Counted from the stretch's first letter, positions 1-8,293 are shown. The stretch: DNA of 64,000 nt from CAZIKF01 sp964539825 (GCA_964539825.1 CAZIKF010000013.1:55207-119206); one strand, 5' to 3'. The notes: generated from the sequence alone by a model not told the origin. A program made the numbers and translations.

Positions 1-1511
1 TGTACTTCAAGTTCTGCGGTTCCATACTCGAGCTCATAGCTCATCGAAGAAGTTTCTCCTGGAAGTTTGCCTTTTTTCCGCAAAGGAATAAAACCGATTT
101 TCAGAGCCTGTGCGAGTGTTGCGCCAAAAATAAATCCGCGCGCTTCAATCCCGGCGATGAAATCCACATTTCGATCTTTAATGGAATTTTCCATTAGTTT
201 AACGACATCGCACAAGCCATGAGGAGAAGCAAGCAAGGGCGCGATATCCTTGAACACAATACCCGGTTTGGGAAAGTCCGGAACGTCCTCCACCAGGTTT
301 CTTAGTCTCTGCACAACAGAGCGAGTCTTGCGGGACTTGAGATCAGAAAAGACACTGCGGGTATAATTTTCCACCCATTCGTCATCGATGCTCTGTCGTG
401 TTTGGCGAACTTCACCCAGTTTATTGAGTGAAATGAGCACACTCTTGCGTACATATTCTGAGGAATCGCGCAGAGCATCCACCAGATCAAGGGTTACTTT
501 TTCATCCCCAAACTCACCCAGTGCCTGGGCCGCAGCGGCTCTCACACTCCAGGTTTCGTCGTTCTTCATCATATGTAGAAGATTCTGTGAATACTGGTTA
601 GCCTGTAGATCTCCTAAAATTCTAGCTGCCCAGTAGCGCATGTGGTGATTTCGGCTCGATAAGGCTTGTCCGAGCTCGGACTCTGCGATATCCCCTATTT
701 CCCACAGGGATTCAGCGGCTTGTTTTCGGATAATCCAATCTTCATCACCTAGAAGTTGAACCAGGGCGCCCGCTACCTCTGGGGATTCGAATTCTTTAAG
801 AGCCATTACGATGCTCTGTTTTTGATCTAGAGAAATTCGATCTTCCAGGACTTTCTGAATCAGGGCTCTTCTGGATTTTTCTCCCCCGATTTCACTCAAG
901 ACCTGGATAGCCCAAAACTCCAAGTCCGGCTGTCCTAAATTAAGCAGTTTGATCAGTTCCGCGACTCCTAGTTGTCCCAGTTGAATCAAGGAGCTTGCAG
1001 CGGTCTTGCGGATAGTCCACTGTTCATCAGAGAGGCATTCTATGAGCGGTTTAACGGCCTTTTGGGAGCCGGTCCGTCCAAGAGCCGAGAGTGCGCACAG
1101 GCGGCGGGGCATATCATCCCCGTTCAAGATTTCCTCAAGGGTTCGTACGGCACGATCTCCAAATTGGGAAATTACTTCGCAAATCCAAAACTGAATATCA
1201 TCGTCATTGGTTTGAGCAAAATCTAAAAGCATATCAAGGAAGGAACTTCCAAGCCCAACCAGTGCGCCAGCCGCATTTTTTCGAATTCCCCAGGAGGCGT
1301 GTTTGAGGGCCGCGATAAGAGCTGGAATGGCCGAATCCCCTATTTGACGCAGGGCCTTTACTGCTGCCTGGGATACATTCTCATTAGAATCTCCAAGAGC
1401 TTCAATGAGCAGGGAGATATTTTCGTCGCTGGATTCATTTACGAGGGAATTCACCACTTCTCGTCTGACCTTGTAGTCGGTGTCTCGAAGCCTCTCCAGA
1501 TGGTCTTTCAT
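1..1511 (-). CDS. HEAT-repeat protein fused to adenine phosphoribosyltransferase (partial, runs off left edge)
   Basis: One uninterrupted reading frame starts at the ATG at 1511, with AGGGAGA about 8 nt upstream, and is still open at base 1. Residues 1 to about 385 are tandem HEAT-like helical repeats of roughly 31 residues, with the recurring pattern 'D.....R..AA..LG..G'. From about residue 398 the sequence switches to an Apt-type phosphoribosyltransferase: 'VPDFPKPGIVFKDI', 'GIEARGFIFG' and 'RKKGKLPGET' are classic Apt motifs. The PRPP-binding 'VDDLLATGGT' region would lie beyond the edge. Apt salvages adenine to AMP with PRPP. HEAT solenoids usually bind proteins, so I infer a scaffolded or regulated Apt. 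It lies 22 nt after dnaN and is probably cotranscribed. An internal GTG near nt 326 could start a separate Apt, but no Shine-Dalgarno precedes it. Confidence 0.8.
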   Translation of the reverse strand, partial: MKDHLERLRDTDYKVRREVVNSLVNESSDENISLLIEALGDSNENVSQAAVKALRQIGDSAIPALIAALKHASWGIRKNAAGALVGLGSSFLDMLLDFAQTNDDDIQFWICEVISQFGDRAVRTLEEILNGDDMPRRLCALSALGRTGSQKAVKPLIECLSDEQWTIRKTAASSLIQLGQLGVAELIKLLNLGQPDLEFWAIQVLSEIGGEKSRRALIQKVLEDRISLDQKQSIVMALKEFESPEVAGALVQLLGDEDWIIRKQAAESLWEIGDIAESELGQALSSRNHHMRYWAARILGDLQANQYSQNLLHMMKNDETWSVRAAAAQALGEFGDEKVTLDLVDALRDSSEYVRKSVLISLNKLGEVRQTRQSIDDEWVENYTRSVFSDLKSRKTRSVVQRLRNLVEDVPDFPKPGIVFKDIAPLLASPHGLCDVVKLMENSIKDRNVDFIAGIEARGFIFGATLAQALKIGFIPLRKKGKLPGETSSMSYELEYGTAELEV

Positions 1512-1533
1512 AGCTTTCTCCCTGGGGTTCGCA

Positions 1534-2664
1534 TCAATGCAAGGAAAGCGACATAATAACACAAATGTGAGAGCACTCTTGGCTGTTATCTTCGCCCCAG
1601 AAATAGGCCGGCATACCCTCACCTTCACAGAGCATGAATACTTTGGAATCTGAAATGGAATTTAGATAGTCCATAATGTATTTAGAGTTGAATGCTACTG
1701 TCATGTCACTCAGTTTATTTTCAATTTCCAATTCCCGGTAAGCTTCGCCCATGACTTCTGAAAAGGCCCTGACACCCATGGCATTTTCCTTCAGTTCAAA
1801 GACCACGCGGTTACCGTTTTCGCGTGCCACTGGATTCACGCCCTTCAGGTATTCAAGAAAGAGGGTTCGATCCAGTGAGATACCCTCAGAAACCTCTTCT
1901 GGAATATACTCCTCATAGTCGAGAAATTCCGCCTGTGCCAGTAATGACTGAAAGATCGTTGTATCAAACTCCACCAGAAACTTGTTGCCTTGCTGACGAA
2001 CACTAACTTCATCAGTGGGTAGGATTTTTGAGAGTTCAGAACAAACTTCCTGGGATATCATCCAGCGAAGGGATTCAGAACTATTGATGGAAAGGGAGCG
2101 AGTAGCTTTCATGAGTCGATTTCCATCGGTAGATGCCACATGTAACTGTCCATCTTTGAAATCCAGACAGGTCCCGCGGAATCCTTGCAGGGAATTTTCC
2201 GTAAGGGAGGAACAAATTCCTCCAATTCTTAGGAGTTCGCGAAATTCCTTTCCGGTGATTTGGAATTCGCAGTCCGCATCGATCAGTTCCACTTCAGGGT
2301 AATCATCCTTTTGACGCCCGGGAATATCGTTTTTACAACTATGATCCCCAACAACGGTAAGTTGAACCCGGTTATTCATCGGGTCTACCTCAATTTGGGC
2401 GATGGAATCTGAGGAGTTGCTCAGAGAATGAACAAGCTCATGGAAAAACTTTCCCTGAACAAGTACCTCTCCTGGTGTTTGAGTTTCACACTCAATTTGA
2501 GTTGAAATGAAAGTACGCATGTTCGTGGCACTGATAGTGAGTCCACGGTCTGTTGCATTGAGACAAACATGGGTTAGCTCGGGAATCGTAGTTGTGGTGG
2601 GCAATGCTGGGGACACAATCTCAAGAGCTTTTAACAAATTTAGTTTTGGACATCGAATTTTCAT
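1534..2664 (-). CDS. dnaN: DNA polymerase III beta subunit (sliding clamp)
   Basis: This 376-residue protein has the length and three-fold clamp layout of DnaN. It is the ring that tethers the replicative polymerase and binds many repair proteins through its hydrophobic pocket. Recognisable stretches are 'MRTFISTQIECE' in domain 1, 'STDGNRLMKATRSL' in domain 2 (family pattern TDGHRLA) and the C-terminal 'ICVIMSLSL', equivalent to the usual 'YVVMPMRL'. The C-terminus is slightly divergent (SLSLH). GAGG sits about 7 nt before the ATG. The HEAT-Apt gene follows by 22 nt on the same strand. dnaA is not adjacent within the window; upstream instead lies the SRP RNA on the opposite strand. Confidence 0.93.
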   Translation of the reverse strand: MKIRCPKLNLLKALEIVSPALPTTTTIPELTHVCLNATDRGLTISATNMRTFISTQIECETQTPGEVLVQGKFFHELVHSLSNSSDSIAQIEVDPMNNRVQLTVVGDHSCKNDIPGRQKDDYPEVELIDADCEFQITGKEFRELLRIGGICSSLTENSLQGFRGTCLDFKDGQLHVASTDGNRLMKATRSLSINSSESLRWMISQEVCSELSKILPTDEVSVRQQGNKFLVEFDTTIFQSLLAQAEFLDYEEYIPEEVSEGISLDRTLFLEYLKGVNPVARENGNRVVFELKENAMGVRAFSEVMGEAYRELEIENKLSDMTVAFNSKYIMDYLNSISDSKVFMLCEGEGMPAYFWGEDNSQECSHICVIMSLSLH

Positions 2665-2705
2665 TACGAACCTCGTAGTATAGAGCCTGTTTTAAGCGGA
2701 GAGAG

Positions 2706-2735
2706 AGTATAACAAGGACCCTTCCTGCTTTCCAA
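2706..2735 (-). promoter_or_regulatory. Candidate dnaN promoter
   Basis: On the minus strand TTGGAA (2735-2730), an 18-nt spacer and TATACT (2711-2706) precede dnaN by about 40 nt. A second TATACT-like hexamer lies at 2682-2677, closer to the start. Consensus match only. Confidence 0.45.
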
Positions 2736-2772
2736 TTTGTCCTTCTTCGGTTGGTCCGTTGCGCATCGAGGC

Positions 2773-2801
2773 TTGCAGTCCCGTTGAATTTCTCTTATTC
2801 T
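2773..2801 (+). promoter_or_regulatory. SRP RNA promoter
   Basis: TTGCAG (2773-2778), a 17-nt spacer and TATTCT (2796-2801) end 7 nt before the predicted 5' end of the RNA at 2808, which is the expected geometry. Confidence 0.65.
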
Positions 2802-2807
2802 TCCGTT

Positions 2808-2928
2808 GGAAGGTGTTGATCCCGGTCCCCAGGATCAGTAGAAGGCTCCGAACTCCGCCAGGTCTGTGATGGAAGCAACGGTTGGATGTTCTTTTACGTG
2901 ATCCCGGACAAGGTCGGAGGAGCCTTCC
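2808..2928 (+). ncRNA. ffs: Small signal recognition particle RNA (4.5S type)
   Basis: The segment around 2862-2887 contains 'AACTCCGCCAGGTC' and 'GGAAGCAACGG', matching the conserved asymmetric loops of bacterial SRP helix 8 (consensus CAGGYCNGGAAGGAAGCAGC), here with GTGA in place of the usual GGAA-type tetraloop. The RNA binds Ffh and targets nascent inner-membrane proteins. The 5' end GGAAGG (2808-2813) pairs with CCTTCC (2923-2928). A T-run at 2925-2934 follows, as in intrinsic termination. The length of about 121 nt fits the small bacterial form. A promoter with ideal spacing lies just upstream. An antisense ORF across it is a shadow. Confidence 0.82.
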
Positions 2929-2937
2929 TTTTTTATT

Positions 2938-3099
2938 TGAGGCGAGAACCGGTGCTTTGGTGCAGTTCTGGGGTTCCATCAGCGGCACCTGGTTGCGGTT
3001 CCCTCGTCAAAGGTAGAATAACTACCTTTTCCTCACGAACCACCACCATGTACCACTGCTGAAACCCCAGAACTGCACCACGCACCGGCTCTCGCCTCA
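2938..3099 (+). repeat. Long stem-loop element D (TGAG...CTCA family), next to the SRP RNA
   Basis: A 162-nt imperfect palindrome. The left arm at 2938-2976 (TGAGGCGAGAACCGGTGC...) pairs with 3063-3099 (...GCACCGGCTCTCGCCTCA) with only a few mismatches or bulges. The centre holds a perfect 8-bp hairpin, AAAGGTAG / CTACCTTT with loop AATAA. It begins straight after the SRP RNA terminator. Ends, size and position of the central hairpin match the elements at 4008, 13629 and 38490. No protein-coding capacity. Confidence 0.75.
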
Positions 3100-3300
3100 G
3101 TGTCTTTGGCGAGGGGATTCTTTCGTCTTAGGTCGTGTTTCTCCCTTTTTCTGGTGAATCGCCACCTTGCAGCCTTGTTGAAACTCCAGTCCTGCACCAC
3201 GCACTGGCTCTCGCCTCAATGTATCTTTTTAATTCAGGTGGGGCTTCATTCGTCTAAGGTCGTTTTTCTCCCTTTTCCTTATGACACTTTGGTGACATGG
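3058..3300 (+). repeat. Tandem duplication of the right arm of element D
   Basis: Two copies of a roughly 120-nt unit lie in tandem, at about 3058-3177 and 3178-3300. Both carry the arm (CTGCACCACGCAC.GGCTCTCGCCTCA) and a downstream block (TTCGTCTNAGGTCGTNTTTCTCCCTTTT). The second copy has diverged (for example AACTCC for AACCCC). The rest of this gene-free stretch up to 3330 shows nothing else. Confidence 0.7.
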
Positions 3301-3343
3301 AACTGTTTCAATCGAAAGTAGGATCTTTTATTGGAGGTGGGAT

Positions 3344-3970
3344 ATGGGAGAGTCAAAACAGTTTCGAATTGGGGGATTTACGCTCATTGAACTTTTGATT
3401 GTGATCTCAATTTTGGTAGTTCTTTCAGTAATGATTGCTCTTCCATTTTTTGGAAAAGACTATGATGCCCGATACCAAACTACTAAATCTAATCTTGGTG
3501 TCATTAGAACTGCTATCTCTATGTTTCGCTCCAGGCACCATACTTTTCCAAAACCTGGAGCAACAGGTGGAGAGCTTGCTACTCAGAATGGTGAAAATAC
3601 TCTTGGAGCGATCCTTGCCAACTTTCCGGGTTATGGTGACGGCACTTCCTATATCAGGGGAGGGTTGCCCAGGGAACTGCTCTCAACTCACCTTGGGAAC
3701 TCTTATATCTGTGTTGTTCCATCCGTTTTAGACTTTCATTCTGACCAGTCTAGTTATGGTGGATGTGCAAATATAGATTCAGATACGGTTCCTAGCTCAC
3801 GTGGTGGATATGTTTATTGTCCAGCTAACGGTGCAATCCGCCTAAATTTCCTGGTTTTGGGAGATGATTTCCGAACGGAAGATCAATTAAAGATCGGTTC
3901 ACTAAATGATGATTGGGATGTATGGAGCAACACAAATATTCAAACCAATGATTGGCCCGTGAGATGGTAG
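3344..3970 (+). CDS. Type II secretion/type IV pilus pseudopilin
   Basis: A 208-residue protein with a short basic leader and a class III prepilin site: cleavage falls after Gly11 in 'IGGFTLIELL', with Glu at +5 (Glu16) followed by a hydrophobic helix of about 20 residues. A prepilin peptidase would cut it and N-methylate Phe12. The soluble part contains four cysteines. It resembles GspG/GspH-type minor or major pseudopilins only in the N-terminal region; the rest I do not recognise. GGAGGTGG at 3333-3340 is a strong ribosome binding site. It stands alone, away from the other pseudopilin genes (30779 and 48488) and from the PilC/GspF gene at 32665. A long hairpin (4008-4154) separates it from the convergent TPR gene. 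Confidence 0.75.
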   Translation: MGESKQFRIGGFTLIELLIVISILVVLSVMIALPFFGKDYDARYQTTKSNLGVIRTAISMFRSRHHTFPKPGATGGELATQNGENTLGAILANFPGYGDGTSYIRGGLPRELLSTHLGNSYICVVPSVLDFHSDQSSYGGCANIDSDTVPSSRGGYVYCPANGAIRLNFLVLGDDFRTEDQLKIGSLNDDWDVWSNTNIQTNDWPVRW

Positions 3971-4007
3971 CTCAAAAAATTTCAAAAAAAGTGAAAAAGA
4001 GGGAGTC

Positions 4008-4154
4008 GATAGCCTGAGTTTTTGGATTTCATGGGTGAGCGAAAAGTTCTCTATGTGTGCAGACGACACAGGATGTGGCATCGTCACATTCAAGGAGGAT
4101 AAGCAAAGCAGAGGGCTTTGCAGCCAGCCATGAAGTCCAAAAACTCAGGTTATC
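4008..4154 (-). repeat. Long stem-loop element A at the stop codon of the TPR pseudo-methyltransferase gene
   Basis: The arms 4008-4034 and 4128-4154 are inverted repeats matching at 25 of 27 positions by eye, and both differences are compatible with G-U pairing. On the minus strand the element starts over the last codons and TGA (4147-4145) of the gene ending there. The 93-nt interior aligns without gaps to the interior of element B (13629-13791), identical at about two thirds of positions including GGCTGCAAAGC and TTTTCGCTC. A central hairpin has loop CGATG. Confidence 0.8.
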
Positions 4155-5872
4155 GGCTCCCAGAAGATCCCGTGGTCAGAGTATTGGGTTTTCAGGCTGA
4201 TTTTATCTCCTGGATTTACCGGGATTGATTCTGTAAAAAATTGTATTGCCTGGTAACGGGAAGGCTGATTTTGTTGGGGTTCGAAGCTGATTTGAATCCC
4301 ATCAGTGAGTTGTTGATCAAGCCAGAAAACCACTGCGTGCAGAGTACCTGTTCGGATAATGTCAAAACAGGTCGTGATTTCATTTGTGGAAGTGAGCATG
4401 GCTTTGGGAAGATTTTTGGTATCCAGGTGCAGGCATGGCTGACTTTCGCTGAGGAGTTGGTGGTCTTCTTGATAGAGTCTGACTTTCTTTTTTCCCACAG
4501 AATTTTGGAAACGATTGAAATCCTGAAGTTGAAATCCAGATATTTCATCCACTGGGTGGACGCGGTGGAGACTTGGAACTTCGATTAAGGCTGCTTTTAA
4601 TATGAGGCTCCCGGGGAATATCTTTAGTCCTTCTCCGAGACTTTCGACAGCATCTCGCATCTCCCAAATTCCAGCTCCAAAAAAGTGTTCAATCTGGGCG
4701 AGTTGGTTAACTAGAATTTGTGGCTGCTCTGAGCGGATTCTCTCTTTCACTTCCTGCCAGGAGTTCAAGATCTCCACCCGTTCTTCCATTGCATTAGCAC
4801 AGAGGGTGTCCCTTAGTGCGCCAAAGAGATAAGGGTCTGGTTCATAGGAGAGGACTTTGGCAGCTCCCGACCTGGACGCCAGAAAAGTAAAGATACCCGT
4901 GTTGGATCTCAAATCTAATACGACTGTCTTTGCATCGCACTCTCTGTGGAAAAGCCTTTCCCAGGAATTGATCCGATCTGTATCGGTTAGTTCCTCGAAG
5001 TGCTCAGAAGGGACGAGAAGGCTAAGTACCTGAGCTCGATTTGTCTGAGCTAAGGACTGATTAGGATCAATATCTAAACAAAGCTGGAAATACTCAAAGG
5101 CTTTGTGCAAATTTCCCAGCGAGCGATGTACTCCGGCGAGATTGTTGAGTGCCATCAGGTTCTTGGGGTCCAGTGATAACACTCTTTGAAAGGAATCGAT
5201 GGCTTCAGCATATCGGTTCTGCTGAACAGCGGCCAATCCTAATCCGATAAGTGCATCTTGATTGGCGGGTTGTTTTCGGCTCAGCTCCTGATACTTCTGG
5301 CGAGCTTCTTCAATTTCTCCACTCTTTAGCAGGTTTTCCGCAAAATTTCTCAAGGAATTCATATTCTCGGGGTTGATTTCAAAAATACAGCGGTACAGTT
5401 TATTGGCTTCTTCATGCTCCCCAAGCTCCTGGAGAGCATTTGCCATGTTGTTGAGTGCACTGGGATTTGAAGGAGAGAGTGAGACTGCACGTTGAGCGGC
5501 TTCTAGTGCCTCAGTGGGACGTTGGTCCTGGCACAAGAGGCCGGCAAGATTATTCCATGCCTCCGCATAGTTGCTCCTCCTGGCGATGGCTTCTCGATAA
5601 CAATGCTCCGCTTCCTCAAGTTTGCCGGCCTCCTGAAATACATTTCCCAGGTTATAAAAAAAATGAGCTTGCTGGGGATCGAGCTGGAGAGCTTTTTTGA
5701 GGTGCTGTATTCCTTCATCCGTCTTACTTACCTGGTGCAGTAGAAGCCCGAGAAGGTGATGTGCATCGGCTGAGTTTGGATCGGCTTTTAAAGCCTGTCT
5801 ATAAAAGGTTTCAGCCTCCGCGACTTTTCCTTGCTGATGCAGTGCCAGAGCACTTTCCAGAGGTGAGCTCAT
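4145..5872 (-). CDS. TPR protein with degenerate PRMT-like domain (probable pseudoenzyme)
   Basis: The 575 residues fall into two parts. Residues 1 to about 285 are eight tandem TPR repeats ('A..NLG......G...EA...Y..AL...P'). Residues about 300-575 are collinear with the methyltransferase domain of the upstream gene. The catalytic features are lost: motif I reads 'VLDLRSNTG' instead of 'VLDIGTGTG', and the two PRMT double-E glutamates are Gln390 and Gly399. The shared C-terminal signature 'LHAVVFWLDQQL' and '..QAIQFF..PVNPGD' is kept. Its ATG overlaps the upstream stop (ATGA), so the two proteins are translationally coupled, like an active/inactive PRMT pair. I infer a regulatory or substrate-presenting partner. 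The 3' end lies inside hairpin element A. Confidence 0.8.
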   Translation of the reverse strand: MSSPLESALALHQQGKVAEAETFYRQALKADPNSADAHHLLGLLLHQVSKTDEGIQHLKKALQLDPQQAHFFYNLGNVFQEAGKLEEAEHCYREAIARRSNYAEAWNNLAGLLCQDQRPTEALEAAQRAVSLSPSNPSALNNMANALQELGEHEEANKLYRCIFEINPENMNSLRNFAENLLKSGEIEEARQKYQELSRKQPANQDALIGLGLAAVQQNRYAEAIDSFQRVLSLDPKNLMALNNLAGVHRSLGNLHKAFEYFQLCLDIDPNQSLAQTNRAQVLSLLVPSEHFEELTDTDRINSWERLFHRECDAKTVVLDLRSNTGIFTFLASRSGAAKVLSYEPDPYLFGALRDTLCANAMEERVEILNSWQEVKERIRSEQPQILVNQLAQIEHFFGAGIWEMRDAVESLGEGLKIFPGSLILKAALIEVPSLHRVHPVDEISGFQLQDFNRFQNSVGKKKVRLYQEDHQLLSESQPCLHLDTKNLPKAMLTSTNEITTCFDIIRTGTLHAVVFWLDQQLTDGIQISFEPQQNQPSRYQAIQFFTESIPVNPGDKISLKTQYSDHGIFWEPIT

Positions 5873-7056
5873 GATTCCCCGGCCCTCTTGGGAAATTGCC
5901 AGGATAGCTCGGTATCATGGTGAAGGACCTTAAGAGTGACAACCTGGTTTTTCTTCACGGGGTAGGGGTGTTCCAGGAACTGAACGGCCTGGCCCCAACA
6001 GGGCATGGTACCTTCCGGTCCTGAAGATCTTTTTGTTTGTTCATCGAGATGAAGTTCAAACCAGAACACTACCGCATGTAAGATGCCATCGTCAGTGGTA
6101 CAGATGCTCAGCTCTTTTTTGTGCGGTGATTCGGCGGAAGCGAAGGGTGGAGGATTGTAAAAATCTATCTCAAGAGCATGAAACTCCGTACTCAAAATGG
6201 TATGCGGCTCGCGTTTGAGGGAGATTCCCTTGTAGGAGCTGGGATTACGAAATCGATTCAAGGGATGGAATTTAAAACCTGATATTTCACCAAATGGATT
6301 TATTGCACTAAGCCTCGGAAACTCAATGAGCTGTGCTACAACGGTGGCTGAGGCGGGAATTAACTGTGCGTGAGGTTTTGCCAGATGTTTAAGGGCATGC
6401 CGCATGGTGGGTAAGATGTGCTCACCAAGTAATCCTAAATCCACAATCTCAGAGACAATGAGGTCTACCGGTTCCCCAATGTCCTGCGGAATTTTCAGGT
6501 CTGTTGAGCGTTTTGAGAGCACTTGAATTGAATTGGAATAGCCGTTCTCTGTAATGATTGTTTGAGCGGACTTAGAAATTTCAGGGTCCATCTCACATGC
6601 GGTAATCTGCCGCGCACCGGCCCTTGCTGCCATCATAGCCAGTAAGCCAGTTCCTGTACCAATATCAAGAACGGTGAGGCCAGGTTTTATAGCCCTCTCA
6701 ATGGCCTCCTGGTAGGCGTCGTTGCGCACCTGATCCGCAAGCATCGGAAAGTGCCATGTGGGGACTTTTTTCTGAAGAACTGTGCGAAAACACGAGTAGA
6801 TAAATGCGTCTGCAGGCCGGAGTTCATGGGCCATTCGATAGGACTCCAGTGCTTTTTCCCAATTCTCAAGTTTGGAATAAAGATGGCCGCAAGCTAGAAG
6901 ATAAAGGTGATTGTCCGGATCAGAATTCAATTCTTCTCTACAGATTTCGAGACTTTTCTCAACGTCACCCCTCCCAAAGGCTAAGCAGGCTCTGTCCAGT
7001 TTTTGTGCAGGACTTTCTTCTTTTTTGGTAGAGACAAGGCCGGGGGGAGGCTGCAT
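5869..7056 (-). CDS. TPR-containing protein arginine methyltransferase-like enzyme
   Basis: This 395-residue protein has one or two TPR-like repeats (about 20-95) and then a Rossmann methyltransferase of PRMT type. SAM motif I is 'VLDIGTGTGLLAMMAARAG' (from 129), the acidic 'CEMDPEI' follows, and 'VSEIVDLGLLGEHILP' carries Glu203 and Glu212, nine residues apart exactly as in the PRMT double-E loop. A C-terminal beta-barrel-like part has 'LHAVVFWFELHLD' and 'CWGQAVQFL', which recalls the THW loop ('HWKQAVF') of PRMT7-type enzymes. Predicted role: SAM-dependent methylation of protein arginines. Bacterial PRMT homologues are uncommon, so the substrate is unknown. A TATGAT box lies 8 nt before the ATG and I see no Shine-Dalgarno. 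It is coupled to the inactive-looking paralogue downstream. Confidence 0.8.
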   Translation of the reverse strand: MQPPPGLVSTKKEESPAQKLDRACLAFGRGDVEKSLEICREELNSDPDNHLYLLACGHLYSKLENWEKALESYRMAHELRPADAFIYSCFRTVLQKKVPTWHFPMLADQVRNDAYQEAIERAIKPGLTVLDIGTGTGLLAMMAARAGARQITACEMDPEISKSAQTIITENGYSNSIQVLSKRSTDLKIPQDIGEPVDLIVSEIVDLGLLGEHILPTMRHALKHLAKPHAQLIPASATVVAQLIEFPRLSAINPFGEISGFKFHPLNRFRNPSSYKGISLKREPHTILSTEFHALEIDFYNPPPFASAESPHKKELSICTTDDGILHAVVFWFELHLDEQTKRSSGPEGTMPCWGQAVQFLEHPYPVKKNQVVTLKVLHHDTELSWQFPKRAGES

Positions 7057-7064
7057 AACCGAGT

Positions 7065-7070
7065 ATCATA
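7065..7070 (-). promoter_or_regulatory. -10 box of the TPR-PRMT operon
   Basis: TATGAT on the minus strand ends 8 nt before the ATG at 7056, predicting an almost leaderless mRNA. The -35 is weak. Confidence 0.4.
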
Positions 7071-7186
7071 CCAAGTTTTTTTCGAATCGGGATGGTTCCT
7101 TGAGCATGTTTTCATTATGCTAGTCTATAGGAAGGTACCCAATTTAATTTGGGACCCACACTCCAAACCAGAGATGGAGCGATACA

Positions 7187-8239
7187 ATGGACCCAGATCC
7201 TACCCCCTTTGATGTGGAAGCTGAATTAGACCAGGTGGTTGGTTTGGAAGATCTTCAGGAGGCAGAGCCTGATGAAGAGGTTCCGTGGGAGAGACGATAT
7301 ACTTTACTGAAGCGTCTAAACACCAGCGACACAGCCGACGAAGATAAACTTCAAATTGCCAGGCTTTATGTGAATGACGCTCATCCTTCAGTACGGCTTG
7401 TGGCCGTTCTTACCCTGAGAGAATTGGCTTTTAGAGAAGTTGTAGATCTTTTGATTTATTCCCTTGCCGATTCCTATGAATGGGTACGAATTCGAGCCAT
7501 AGAGGGACTGGGGATCCGCATGGATCCTGAGGCGATTGAGCCGATGATAAGATACCTTGATGAGGAAGATTCCCCCAAGGTTCGCGCGACACTGGTCAAA
7601 CATCTTGGAAGGTTTCAGGAGGATAGACTGGTTCCGATTATTGCGAATTTTCTAAACGATGAAGATTCAAGAGTTCGAGCTAATGCCGTTGAAGGGCTAG
7701 GTTTCTATCCTAGTGAAAAGGTTCAGCATATTCTCCGGCCTCTTTTAGATGACCCAAACGCCAGAATTCGAGCCAATGTGGCTGTTGTACTATCTAAAGT
7801 AAGAGATACCCAGGTGATGGGAGCCATTGATGATTTATTGTCATCGAAGAATATCTATGAGCGAATGGGGGCGGTCTACTCCATTGGAGAGAACAAGGAT
7901 GAGGCTTATATATCGGTCCTTTTGAATTTTCTCAATGATGCCTCCTACCTTGTACAACGAAATGTCCGCGATGCTCTCGTCAAATTTGGAATTTCCATCC
8001 AGGGAATATTGCTCAAAGAGATCCGCTCCTCCAAAAATGATCACTTCATTCTTGGGGCTATTCAAGTTTTAGCGCGCATTGGAGATAAAAAGGCGGTTAA
8101 GACTTTATTTCGTTTGATGGAAGAGGGTGAGGGGGACATTCGAAGCTCATCAGAGGCTGCGATCGACTCCATTTGTACCCGCGTAGATTCACGCAAGGTT
8201 GAGACTTCTCCTGAAGTGATCCGGGCTCAAACTAACTAA
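7187..8239 (+). CDS. HEAT-repeat protein
   Basis: This 350-residue protein has an acidic N-terminus (about 1-40) and then about nine HEAT/PBS-lyase-type repeats of roughly 31 residues, with the pattern 'D....VR..AV..LG.....A...L...L.D'. There is no signal peptide or membrane segment, so it is probably a cytoplasmic scaffold. Repeats of this kind also occur in the HEAT-Apt fusion at the left edge, but the two genes are not adjacent. GGAG lies about 9 nt upstream of the ATG. It is divergent from the TPR-PRMT operon across about 130 nt. Partner and function are unknown. Confidence 0.8.
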   Translation: MDPDPTPFDVEAELDQVVGLEDLQEAEPDEEVPWERRYTLLKRLNTSDTADEDKLQIARLYVNDAHPSVRLVAVLTLRELAFREVVDLLIYSLADSYEWVRIRAIEGLGIRMDPEAIEPMIRYLDEEDSPKVRATLVKHLGRFQEDRLVPIIANFLNDEDSRVRANAVEGLGFYPSEKVQHILRPLLDDPNARIRANVAVVLSKVRDTQVMGAIDDLLSSKNIYERMGAVYSIGENKDEAYISVLLNFLNDASYLVQRNVRDALVKFGISIQGILLKEIRSSKNDHFILGAIQVLARIGDKKAVKTLFRLMEEGEGDIRSSSEAAIDSICTRVDSRKVETSPEVIRAQTN

Positions 8240-8244
8240 TCTCT

Positions 8245-8293
8245 GGCCCAAGGATAAAGGGCCTCCCCCAGAATAGTTATACAAAAACTATTC
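8245..8293 (+). terminator. Two hairpins after the HEAT gene
   Basis: GGCCC/GGGCC (8245-8263) and a perfect 8-bp hairpin GAATAGTT/AACTATTC (8271-8293) follow the stop codon. Neither has a good T-run, so termination is only plausible. Confidence 0.35.

Noticed and set aside
311..330. Separate apt gene starting at an internal GTG
   Set aside because: The frame is continuous with the HEAT part and no Shine-Dalgarno precedes the GTG, so a fusion is the simpler reading; still testable.
2692..2988. 98-codon frame antisense to the SRP RNA
   Set aside because: It spans the SRP RNA, its terminator and the arm of element D; no coding character.
4008..4154. Elements A-C as integron attC sites (they start at gene ends, with palindromic arms, near a tyrosine recombinase at 37597)
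   Set aside because: attC sites keep their end motifs (GTTRRRY/RYYYAAC) and vary in the middle; here the ends vary and the middle is conserved. The recombinase looks like housekeeping XerC/D and lacks the IntI-specific insert.
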